Of a stretch of DNA of 64,000 bases, positions 1-7,267 are shown piece by piece; the first letter of the stretch is position 1, and each line of letters starts with the position of its first letter. The stretch lies in assembly GCF_900143055.1 (NCBI RefSeq), contig NZ_FRCW01000004.1, forward strand, positions 345,315-409,314. Direction: 5' to 3'. The translations under genes were made by a program, and so were the position numbers. This DNA is from Fibrobacter sp. UWR3 (GTDB lineage: Bacteria > Fibrobacterota > Fibrobacteria > Fibrobacterales > Fibrobacteraceae). The notes beneath the pieces are model-generated. The model was not told the DNA's origin. It searched no databases and worked only from the letters and a program-made list of their open reading frames with translations.

Positions 1-867
1 AATAACCTGTATTATGTATGTACTGCTCAGTCGACTCCGGATACCCTACGCAAGTGGGTCCCTGCCCCTGATCTTTTCAATGATACGTATGAATCGCGCT
101 CGTCTTGCAATGAGAGCGGTACGTATGGTGATGGCACCATTATGGCTGGACGCGTAAATAAGGATAAGTTGTATGCGTGCCAGAGCGCAAATAATTTCAG
201 GCCGGCAAATAGTGACGAGATAAGCTATAACCGAGCTTGCGTGAGCTTTATTGATGATCAAATTTACAAATTGAACGGACTATTCCGTAGGTGTTGGTCT
301 GGTTATGGTTGGGAGCGCGTTGTAGACAAGGAAGAATCAGTCATGAAAGCCTATGGAAAAGAGTACAAAACGGTTGTGATTGGAACTCAACAATGGATGA
401 CTGAGAATTTAAACTATTCAACCAGTGGTTCTTATTGCTATAACGACATTGCGAGTTATTGTAATACATATGGTCGACTTTATGAGTGGTCGACGGCGGT
501 AAGAGTTTGCCCTGCTGGTTGGCATTTGCCGACAAGGGCTGAATGGAGAATCTTGTTTGATGCGGTTGGAGGTGAAGATTACGCTGGTTATTTACTCAAA
601 TCTGCGAGTGGATGGAATAACAACGGGAGTAGCAGCGGGAATGGCAGTGGTACTTATCCTTTCTCGGTAAAGCCGGCTGGCGATAGAAATTTGACTAGCA
701 GCGGACCTGCTTATGGCGGCATCGGTACTAAAGCGAAATTTTGGACTTCTACGAAAGACTATGAAAATAATATGTTCTATGTAGAATTCTCTTATAATGA
801 AAACAATGTATATGAGGACGCCGTATTCTCGGGTTTCGACTTTTCCGTTCGCTGTGTCCAGGACTAG
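1..867 (+). CDS. FISUMP-domain protein, 5' end outside the window
   Basis: The frame is open from the first base, so this is the C-terminal part of a longer protein. The first ~110 residues are a Cys- and Trp-containing region of unknown function (around WVPAPD, CNESGTYGDG and RRCWSGYGWERV). From about residue 115 it is a FISUMP domain: EYKTVVIGTQQWMTENLNY, then CYND, YGRLYEWSTA, CPAGWHLPT and the closing SVRCVQD just before the TAG. This domain is found on secreted or surface proteins of Fibrobacter; its function is not established. An ATG at 142 is possible but would cut the open frame for no reason. Two other loci in this window (35.8-38.3 kb and 63.2 kb) carry the same domain. Confidence 0.85.
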   Translation, partial: NNLYYVCTAQSTPDTLRKWVPAPDLFNDTYESRSSCNESGTYGDGTIMAGRVNKDKLYACQSANNFRPANSDEISYNRACVSFIDDQIYKLNGLFRRCWSGYGWERVVDKEESVMKAYGKEYKTVVIGTQQWMTENLNYSTSGSYCYNDIASYCNTYGRLYEWSTAVRVCPAGWHLPTRAEWRILFDAVGGEDYAGYLLKSASGWNNNGSSSGNGSGTYPFSVKPAGDRNLTSSGPAYGGIGTKAKFWTSTKDYENNMFYVEFSYNENNVYEDAVFSGFDFSVRCVQD

Positions 868-945
868 CCGCAATTCCGGGTGCTGATGCTCTCGGGATAG
901 TCAAACGAAAAACTTATGCCACCCGCCTTTTTCTATAGTTTTTAC

Positions 946-952
946 TATATTT
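946..952 (+). promoter_or_regulatory. Probable -10/-7 box of the tRNA-Pro gene
   Basis: TATATTTG lies 8 nt before the tRNA 5' end, the right distance for a transcription start at or just before the mature tRNA. It matches the TAnnTTTG -7 element known from Bacteroidota. The same box recurs before several other genes here (GH5, dgt, glyA). No convincing upstream element is visible. Confidence 0.5.
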
Positions 953-959
953 GGGCTAT

Positions 960-1033
960 CGGGGTGTAGCTCAGCCTGGTAGAGCGTCTGCTTTGGGAGC
1001 AGAATGTCGTCAGTTCGAATCTGGCTACCCCGA
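960..1033 (+). tRNA. tRNA-Pro (anticodon UGG)
   Basis: A complete cloverleaf can be drawn: acceptor CGGGGTG pairing with TACCCCG (one G-U), D arm with GCTCAG/AGAGC, anticodon stem TCTGC/GCAGA around the loop TTTGGGA (anticodon TGG, reads CCA proline codons), T arm GTCAG-TTCGAAT-CTGGC. The 3' CCA is not encoded. A strong terminator follows directly. Confidence 0.95.
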
Positions 1034-1070
1034 TACACAAAGGTCCCCTTTATGGGGACCTTTGTGTATC
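1032..1070 (+). terminator. Terminator of tRNA-Pro
   Basis: A perfect 17-bp inverted repeat with a 5-nt loop begins at the last two bases of the tRNA (arms 1032-1048 and 1054-1070). The T-run is poor, but the position and strength argue for a 3'-end processing or termination hairpin. Confidence 0.7.
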
Positions 1071-1204
1071 TTGGGTATCGCCAAATCGAAATGATGGAGT
1101 CAGTTTGACAAAAACACCGTTGAGCGAAGCGAAAGTAAAGGTGTTTTTGAGCTTATGCGCTAGCATAAGCCCGTAGGGCAAAATGGAGCAAAGCGACATT
1201 TTGC
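1071..1204. repeat. Hairpin-rich spacer between the tRNA and its duplicated tail
   Basis: No gene. The stretch is made of consecutive inverted repeats: AAAACACC...GGTGTTTT (about 1119-1148), GCTTATGC-gcta-GCATAAGC (about 1151-1170) and GCAAAATG...CATTTTGC (about 1178-1204). The sequence between the arms of the first and third (GAGCGAAGCGA, GAGCAAAGCGA) is similar, so they look like related palindromic repeats. Confidence 0.5.
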
Positions 1205-1223
1205 AATCTGGCTACCCCGATAC
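1205..1223 (+). repeat. Duplicated 3' tail of tRNA-Pro
   Basis: A 19-bp sequence identical to 1018-1036, covering the T-arm 3' half, acceptor strand and first flanking bases of tRNA-Pro. It is followed, like the real gene, by a GATAC-initiated hairpin. It is a partial tRNA copy that cannot fold as a tRNA. Such repeats mark attachment sites in integrative elements, but only about 170 bp lies between the copies and there is no integrase. Confidence 0.7.
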
Positions 1224-1258
1224 GCAAAACGCCTCCCTATGGGAGGCCTTTTGCGTAT
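1220..1258. terminator. Hairpin downstream of the tRNA tail and of the YciO-like gene
   Basis: Inverted repeat of about 18 bp with one mismatch and a 3-nt loop (arms 1220-1237 and 1241-1258). It also lies 26 bp beyond the stop of the minus-strand gene at 1284 and could end that transcript as well. Confidence 0.5.
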
Positions 1259-1283
1259 AAAGGGAACGAAAAATAACGCGACT

Positions 1284-1877
1284 TTACGGGTCCAACAATT
1301 CGCCGCGGATTACCTCGACGTTCCCGCCGATGAGGCTTATTATGTTCGTCGGGTTAATCTCGATGGGGCCGCAGTCGACCATCATCTCTACGGAATGCTC
1401 GAAGGTCTTCCAGATTACGTCGGTATCGAAAATGTCCTCTTCGCTGAGTTTCGCCGCCGTGCTGAGGATGGGCTTGTCGAAATGCTGGAAGAGTTCCTTG
1501 AAAAACGGGTGCGTGGGCATGCGAATGCCGATTTCGGGGCGCTTCACGTCGAGCCTGCGGGCGATGTGCGGGTCGGCGGGCAGAATGAAGGTGTAGGGCC
1601 CTGGCACGCGTGGCTTCATGATGTTGAACGCGAAGTTGTCGATGCGGGCATATTCGGTCGCGCTGCGTATGTCGGGTACGATGAGCGCCATGAAGAACTT
1701 CTTCATGGGCTTCTTGAGGGCGTAAAGCTTGTGGATTGCCTTCGGGGATTCTGCATTGCAGCCGATGGCATAGCCGGATTCGGTGGGGTAGAGTACCAGC
1801 GCGTCGTCTTCGAGGGCGGCTGCGGCGAGTTTCACGATTCTCGCCTGCGGGTTTACGGGATGTACTTCAAAACGCAT
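1284..1877 (-). CDS. YciO/Sua5/YrdC-type (threonylcarbamoyl-AMP synthase family) protein
   Basis: 197 residues spanning a single YrdC-type domain, the size of the YciO/TsaC branch and lacking the extra C-terminal domain of full Sua5. Recognisable signatures are ALVLYPTESGYAIGC near the N-terminus, the LKKPMKKFFMALIV segment, PGPYTFILPA, and a later RMPTHPFF / PILSTAAKLS region. Family members make threonylcarbamoyl-AMP for the t6A37 modification of tRNA, but the biochemical role of YciO itself is uncertain, so tsaC is not assigned. Last gene of a minus-strand string, about 40 bp after yraN. Confidence 0.85.
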   Translation of the reverse strand: MRFEVHPVNPQARIVKLAAAALEDDALVLYPTESGYAIGCNAESPKAIHKLYALKKPMKKFFMALIVPDIRSATEYARIDNFAFNIMKPRVPGPYTFILPADPHIARRLDVKRPEIGIRMPTHPFFKELFQHFDKPILSTAAKLSEEDIFDTDVIWKTFEHSVEMMVDCGPIEINPTNIISLIGGNVEVIRGELLDP

Positions 1878-1919
1878 GACGATAATATAAAAAAGGATCG
1901 CGAAATCGGCTAGTGGGAA

Positions 1920-2384
1920 TCAACACTGCGGAATCACTTGCGTGCCCTCGAATGCGCCCTTGAAGTGTTCAAACTGCACGGGCTTTATGTACATGCGGGC
2001 GCTGAGCACGTCGAAACGGCACGGCTGATCGAACCCCTTGGGGGCGGCATCCCTGTGCGTGTGCAGAAAGTGACACGCCGTCTTCCAGACTTTTTTCTGC
2101 TTCTGCGCATTCACGCGTGCGGCGGGGTTGCCTTCGCCCGCGTTCCACACCGACTTTACCTCCACGAACACGATTGTTTCGCCCTGCTTTGCCACGATGT
2201 CGAGCTCGCCGCCGCAGTAGGCGTAGTTGCGAGCGATTACCTGGTAGCCTTCGCGGCTTAAGTATGCGGCGGCCTGCGTCTCTACGAAGTTCCCCTTCGG
2301 ACGGTTCGTGGCCTTATTGCCTCCGTTTTGCTTGTTTTTAAATTTGCGAATCATTTGCAAATTGTGTTTTTCTCTTTTTATCAT
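1920..2384 (-). CDS. YraN (UPF0102) family protein
   Basis: 154 residues. After a basic N-terminal tail it shows the YraN core: G.FVETQAAAYLSREGYQVIARNY, CGGELDIVAKQGETIVFVEVK and the KQKKVWKTACHFL region. The ELDIV...FVEVK part resembles a PD-(D/E)XK nuclease fold, although no function is established for the family. The start is supported by a GAGAGG ribosome site at a good distance; the internal Met at residue 11 is an alternative. Confidence 0.88.
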   Translation of the reverse strand: MIKREKHNLQMIRKFKNKQNGGNKATNRPKGNFVETQAAAYLSREGYQVIARNYAYCGGELDIVAKQGETIVFVEVKSVWNAGEGNPAARVNAQKQKKVWKTACHFLHTHRDAAPKGFDQPCRFDVLSARMYIKPVQFEHFKGAFEGTQVIPQC

Positions 2385-2468
2385 GTTTTTCCTCTCTTAA
2401 AAAAAAGAACACGCGAGCGTATCGCATGTTCTAATAAGGTCGCCCCTGCGGGCTATGTCAATTCGTGA

Positions 2469-3971
2469 CTAGGGCAGTTCCATGCCGAGCATCCTCACCT
2501 CGGAAATTGCGAAATCCTTGTTGTCGGCCTCGTACACTTCGTCGAGGTATATCTTGATTTCGCTGGTTTCCATGGCCTGGAGCACCGGGTACTGCATTCC
2601 CTTCACGTTCTCGAGCTTAATCTTCTGCTTGAATCCTTCCTTTGTTTCGAGGGTGAGCGACTTGGGCTTCTTGAAAATGCGGAAGCGGTCGCCGAACGGG
2701 TCGTCGACGGATTTCTGGTAGCCGACGGCAAATCCGATGTGCGTGATGAGCGTTTTCTTCTCGAAGAAGAGCGTGAGCACCGGGTTCTGCGGCTTTGCGG
2801 GCATCGCGGTGAGCCATGCCGTCTTGAGGTCGCCATCCACGAGGTTGTCGATGGGGTAGCCGCCTGAGATGTCTGCCTCGATGGCCGACTGCTCGAAGTT
2901 GCCGAGGGCGTCGTCCCACTCGATTTCGCGGAGCGTGCTTTCGGGCTTGTACGTGAGCATCAGGAGCACCATCAAAAGAATCAGCAGCGGGAACAGCGAG
3001 ATGGCGAGTGCGGTGAGTCGCCTGCGGATAACGCGCACGCTCGCGGGTATGCGCGTGGCGGCCTCGGCGATGGAGGTCGGGTGCCTGAGCAGCGACTGTT
3101 TTTTGCCGAATCTCGTGTTGTTGTGCGCGTCCTTGGGCGGGAACACCTGGTCGCACTCGTCGAGGAATTCCTGCATGTCGTGGAATCGCTCGTTCAGTTT
3201 TTTCTTGAGGCACTTGAGGATAAGTTCCGAAAGGCCCTTGGGCATGTCGGGGCGGAACTGCTTGGGGTCCGGGGGAGGTTCCTGCACGTGCTTGAGCGCG
3301 ATTTCTACGGGGCGGTTTCCCTGGAAGGGGAGGCGACCGCAGGTCATTTCGTACAAGATAACACCCATGCTGTAAATGTCGGACTGGAGCGTCACCTCGT
3401 CGCCGTGGCACTGCTCGGGGCTCATGTATTCGGGCGTTCCCATGGTCATGCCCGTTTTGGTGAGCCTGTCCTTTTCCATTTCCTGGATGTACGAGATGCC
3501 GAAATCCATCACGTACACGCGGTTGTCGCGGGTGAGCATGATGTTCGAGGGCTTCACGTCGCGGTGGACAATCCCTTTGCTGTGGGCGTAGAGGAGGCCA
3601 CGGGCAATCTGGCGGATAATGACCTCGATGGCATCGAAGGGGAGCTTGCTCTGGCGCTGCAGAACGTCGGAAAGCGAGAACCCCTGAACGTAGGTCATCG
3701 CGATGAACAGCTGGTTGTCCTGCTTACCGAAGTCGAACACATGTACGATGTTCTGGTGGTCGAGTTCCTTCATGGCCTGGGCTTCCAGGTAGAACCTCTG
3801 GATGGCCTCTTCGTCGGCGGATGCGTCTAGAATCTTGAATGCGACTTCGCGTTTTAGCTTCTTGTCGAGTGCCTTGTAAACAAGTCCCATCCCGCCCTTG
3901 CCGAGAGTGCCGATGAGGTCGTAGTTCTCGTTAAAGGGGCGCGGAAAATTCTGTGCAGCATGTTCGGTCAT
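2469..3971 (-). CDS. Membrane-anchored Ser/Thr protein kinase with extracytoplasmic C-terminal domain
   Basis: 500 residues. Residues 15-280 form a Hanks-type kinase with all catalytic elements: glycine loop GTLGKGGMG (21-29), Lys46, HRDVKPSN with Asp138, DFG (156-158) and PEYMSPEQ. A single membrane helix at about 320-341 follows. The outside part (about 345-500) contains YPIDNLVDGDLKTAWLTA, which looks like a discoidin/F5-8C-like ligand-binding fold; that is inference. The start overlaps the stop of the FHA-ABC gene by 4 bp (ATGA), so the two are translationally coupled. A kinase next to a phosphopeptide-binding FHA transporter suggests that transporter as a substrate. Confidence 0.9.
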   Translation of the reverse strand: MTEHAAQNFPRPFNENYDLIGTLGKGGMGLVYKALDKKLKREVAFKILDASADEEAIQRFYLEAQAMKELDHQNIVHVFDFGKQDNQLFIAMTYVQGFSLSDVLQRQSKLPFDAIEVIIRQIARGLLYAHSKGIVHRDVKPSNIMLTRDNRVYVMDFGISYIQEMEKDRLTKTGMTMGTPEYMSPEQCHGDEVTLQSDIYSMGVILYEMTCGRLPFQGNRPVEIALKHVQEPPPDPKQFRPDMPKGLSELILKCLKKKLNERFHDMQEFLDECDQVFPPKDAHNNTRFGKKQSLLRHPTSIAEAATRIPASVRVIRRRLTALAISLFPLLILLMVLLMLTYKPESTLREIEWDDALGNFEQSAIEADISGGYPIDNLVDGDLKTAWLTAMPAKPQNPVLTLFFEKKTLITHIGFAVGYQKSVDDPFGDRFRIFKKPKSLTLETKEGFKQKIKLENVKGMQYPVLQAMETSEIKIYLDEVYEADNKDFAISEVRMLGMELP

Positions 3972-6043
3972 TTTGCTTTTTTCGATCTAAGTAGAATGAA
4001 TGCGGTAATAATACAAAATATGAGGGCGAGTATAAGCGCCGAAAGTTTGTTCCAAACGTCATCGGGGCGTTCCAGCAGCAGGTTCAGGAACGTGCTCTGG
4101 TTGTAGCGCGACCACACGACGGTCGAAAGCCACTTGCCTACCTGCTGCATCTGGTCGAAGGGCACGAGCGCGCCGGCGAGCGCCACCTGCGGGATAATGA
4201 GCAGCGGGAGGAACGCGTTTGCCTGCCCGGAATTCCGGGAGAGCGAACTTACGAGGATGCCCATGGCGACTGCGGGTGCGACGGTGCAGGCGAACGCTAC
4301 CGCGAGCAGGGCGGGCGAGGGGTGCACGGGAATGCGGTAGGCGACAAACGCGTAAACGATGGCGGTCTGCAGGAACGCGGCTACGGTCGGGAGCGCGAGT
4401 TTGCCCGCAAGATAGGGGAGAACCTTCGCGCCCTTGCGGAATTCGCCCCGGAGTATGCCCTTCTCCTGCACGATTTCGCGTATGGAAAGCGATAGCGCAA
4501 ACCAGTTCGCGCAGAGGATGATGGCGAAGGATACCGTCCAGAGGGAGGATGTCTTCGAGAAAATCTGCGAGAAGAGGAACCCGATAATGAACGGCTGTAA
4601 CAGCAGTGCCGCCGTTTTACCCTTGTCGCGGAACCACTGCCGGAGCGTGAGTGCCATGCCGTAGGCGAGCGATGCCTTCGCCTTTTGCCTTGTGAAATAG
4701 ATGTGCCCGTAATGGCTCTCTACCGTATCGCGGCTCACGGAGCCCGATTTTTTCCAGATGGAGGAAGAATCCTGGTTCAGGCCCGAGAGGATGCTTTCGG
4801 GGTCGTTCGTCTTGAAGAACTGGTAGGCGGCCTGCGGCGTACCGTAGAAACTCTGCTCGCCCGCGTGCAGCACGAGTACCTTGTTCGCGATGTGCAGCGC
4901 CTCGTAACTGTGCGTGGTGAGGATTATCGTGTGCCCGAGGAAGGCGAGCTGCTTGAGGTGGGAACAGAGTATGCGTGAGTTGAACGGGTCCAGGCCCGAG
5001 AGCGGTTCGTCGAGGATGATGAGCCCGGGGTTACCCATGAGTTCAGCCGCGAGGGCGGTGCGCCGGAGTTCACCGCCGCTGAGGGTCTTGATGCGGTTCT
5101 GCCTGCGGGCAGAAAGCCCGAAGAGTTCGCAGAATTTTTCGAGCTTTGCGCTTGAGGTTGCCGCGTATTCCCGCCGGTCCATCGAGATGCGCGCCCCGTG
5201 AAGGAGCGTTTCCTCTACGGTAAGGTCCTGACGGAGGGGAGGGTCCTGTGCCAGGATGGCGATGTGCTTGCGGACTTCCCGGTGCCGGTAATCTACACCG
5301 CCGATAAGCACGCTGCTGCGTTCCCCCTTGCGGTAACTGCCCTCGAATAGTTTGAGGAGGCTCGATTTTCCCTGGCCAGAACGCCCGATGATGGCGAGAA
5401 TTTCGCCCGCGGGGAGGTCGAAGTCTATGCCCGAGAGGAGCTGCTTTTTGCCCGCGAAAACGTCCAGGTCGCGCACGTGGATGTCGAAACCCGCAGATGC
5501 CTTGCGGAGCAGGATTTCGCCGTCCTTCGCGGTGATTTCGGTCTGGTCGTATCGCGTGGTTTCGCCCGGGGCGAGCACGAGCTTGCGGTGCGTTTTCCCG
5601 TTCTCGTCGACGGCTCCCTGCCGGAATGCGATTTCGGCGCCGTCGCCCTTCTTGCTGACGGTAATTTCGCGGGGGGATTCCTCGTCGCCCACCTTCCGCG
5701 TCTCGGGCGCATCTCCCAGCGTCACGCGCTCCACCTCGTCGTTCGCGTCAAAGAGGAGCAGGGTGAGTTCTTTGCCCTTGAGGTTCACGTGCAACTGCTT
5801 TACGCCAATCCCGATAACGTCGCCGTCGCGCAGGGTGGTTTCTTCTACCTGCACGTCGTTCACGAGGGTAAAGCTGTTCTTGGTGAGGCTCCGGATGTGC
5901 CAGGCGCTGCCGCCCGCATCTTCGCTAAATTCTATGATGGCGTGTTCGCGGGATACGAAACGTTCCGTGAAGAGCAGGTCGCTGCCTTCCTTGCGTCCGA
6001 TGGTAAACGGCTTTGCCTTATCGGGTGTGATGATACGGAACAT
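3968..6043 (-). CDS. FHA-domain ABC transporter (ATPase fused to ABC-2 type permease)
   Basis: 691 residues in one chain. An N-terminal FHA domain (GRK at 16-18, SREH at 31-34) would bind phosphothreonine. A second region with few matches follows (about 90-180), then an ABCG-like ATPase: Walker A GRSGQGKS (220-227), signature LSGGE (321-325), Walker B LIILDEP (341-347). The C-terminal ~240 residues hold about six membrane helices of the ABC-2 permease type. The arrangement is that of half-transporters acting as dimers; the substrate is unknown. Lies 24 bp after aspartate aminotransferase and overlaps the kinase gene. Confidence 0.9.
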   Translation of the reverse strand: MFRIITPDKAKPFTIGRKEGSDLLFTERFVSREHAIIEFSEDAGGSAWHIRSLTKNSFTLVNDVQVEETTLRDGDVIGIGVKQLHVNLKGKELTLLLFDANDEVERVTLGDAPETRKVGDEESPREITVSKKGDGAEIAFRQGAVDENGKTHRKLVLAPGETTRYDQTEITAKDGEILLRKASAGFDIHVRDLDVFAGKKQLLSGIDFDLPAGEILAIIGRSGQGKSSLLKLFEGSYRKGERSSVLIGGVDYRHREVRKHIAILAQDPPLRQDLTVEETLLHGARISMDRREYAATSSAKLEKFCELFGLSARRQNRIKTLSGGELRRTALAAELMGNPGLIILDEPLSGLDPFNSRILCSHLKQLAFLGHTIILTTHSYEALHIANKVLVLHAGEQSFYGTPQAAYQFFKTNDPESILSGLNQDSSSIWKKSGSVSRDTVESHYGHIYFTRQKAKASLAYGMALTLRQWFRDKGKTAALLLQPFIIGFLFSQIFSKTSSLWTVSFAIILCANWFALSLSIREIVQEKGILRGEFRKGAKVLPYLAGKLALPTVAAFLQTAIVYAFVAYRIPVHPSPALLAVAFACTVAPAVAMGILVSSLSRNSGQANAFLPLLIIPQVALAGALVPFDQMQQVGKWLSTVVWSRYNQSTFLNLLLERPDDVWNKLSALILALIFCIITAFILLRSKKAK

Positions 6044-6067
6044 TCGCGTAACCTTCTTGTGCCGGAT

Positions 6068-7267
6068 TTATTCGTGCAGGCCCAGAATCCCCTTCTCGAA
6101 GCGTTCGCATGCCTTCGCGAGCGTCTCGTCACTTGCGGCGTACGAGAAGCGCACGCATGTGTCGTCGCCGAAGGCGGCGCCTGGCACGATGGCTAGCCCC
6201 TGAGTTTCGAGCAGGTACTTGCAGAAGTCTATGGACCCGCTGACGGTTGTGCCCGCGGGAGTCTTTTTGCCGTAGTACTTTGCGACGGGCGCGAACAGGT
6301 AGAACGCACCCGCAGGTGCTGCGACAGGCGTGCCGAGAATGCGCGAGGCCTGCGATACCATGAAGTCGCGGCGCTTGCGGAATGCTGCCTGCATCTTTTC
6401 TACTTCGCCCATGCCCATCTGGAGTGCCCCGAGGGCGGCGTACTGCGCGATGTTGCTCGGGTGGTGCGTCGCCTGGCCCTGGATTTTCCCGATGATTTTC
6501 GCGATGGGTGCGGGGGCTGCATCGTAACCGATTCTCCATCCCGTCATGCAGTGCGATTTCGAGAAACCGTTTATGACTATGGAACGTTCCGGCATGCCTT
6601 CAAAACAGGCAATGCTTGTGAACGCGCCGTTGTAGACAAAGTATTCGTAAACCTCGTCCGAGATGCAGTAGATATCCTTCTCGACAATCACCTTCGCGAG
6701 GGCTGCGAGTTCATCGCGCGTATAGACGCTCCCGGTGGGGTTGCACGGGTTGTTGATGAGGATGGCCTTTGTCCTTTCGGTAACGGCAGCCTCGAGTTGC
6801 GCTGCGGTAATCTTGAAATCGTTCTCGATGCCTGCCTGCACGAACACCGGGCGGCCTCCAAGCCACTTTACCAGTTCGGGGTAGGTCACCCAGTAGGGCG
6901 CGGGTATAATCACTTCGTCGCCGGGATTGATGAGGGCGGCAAGTGCGTTGAATACGGCGTGTTTCGCCCCGCTCGTCATGATAATTTGTTCGGGTGCGTA
7001 ATCGAGTCCGTTGTCGCGTTTTAGTTTATCGCAAACGGCTTTGCGGACTTCGAGAATCCCCACGGGGGCCGTGTAGCGGGTCTTGCCCTCGTTTATCGCG
7101 TTGCAGGCGGCGTCGCGTATGGGCTTGGGGGTAGGGAAGTCGGGTTCGCCCGCCCCGAGACTCACGACGTCCTTGCCTTCGGCAATCATCTGTTTTGCTA
7201 GGGTATCTATGGCGACTGTAAGCGATGCGGCAATGTTTTCGGTGCGGGTAGAAAGAGCGCGTGTCAT
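6068..7267 (-). CDS. Aspartate aminotransferase, class I (pyridoxal phosphate)
   Basis: 399 residues, full length for the I-gamma aspartate aminotransferases. Visible cofactor and substrate residues: NPCNPTG with Asn174, ISDEVY with Asp204 and Tyr207, GFSKSHCMTGWRIGY with the Schiff-base Lys237 and an Arg. It would interconvert aspartate and oxaloacetate with the glutamate/2-oxoglutarate pair in the cytoplasm. The start overlaps the stop of the upstream exporter gene (ATGA), so it is translated from the same message. Confidence 0.92.
   Translation of the reverse strand: MTRALSTRTENIAASLTVAIDTLAKQMIAEGKDVVSLGAGEPDFPTPKPIRDAACNAINEGKTRYTAPVGILEVRKAVCDKLKRDNGLDYAPEQIIMTSGAKHAVFNALAALINPGDEVIIPAPYWVTYPELVKWLGGRPVFVQAGIENDFKITAAQLEAAVTERTKAILINNPCNPTGSVYTRDELAALAKVIVEKDIYCISDEVYEYFVYNGAFTSIACFEGMPERSIVINGFSKSHCMTGWRIGYDAAPAPIAKIIGKIQGQATHHPSNIAQYAALGALQMGMGEVEKMQAAFRKRRDFMVSQASRILGTPVAAPAGAFYLFAPVAKYYGKKTPAGTTVSGSIDFCKYLLETQGLAIVPGAAFGDDTCVRFSYAASDETLAKACERFEKGILGLHE

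Noticed and set aside
1018..1223. Integrated element bounded by att sites at tRNA-Pro
   Set aside because: Only hairpin DNA lies between the repeats; at most an excision scar, reported as such.
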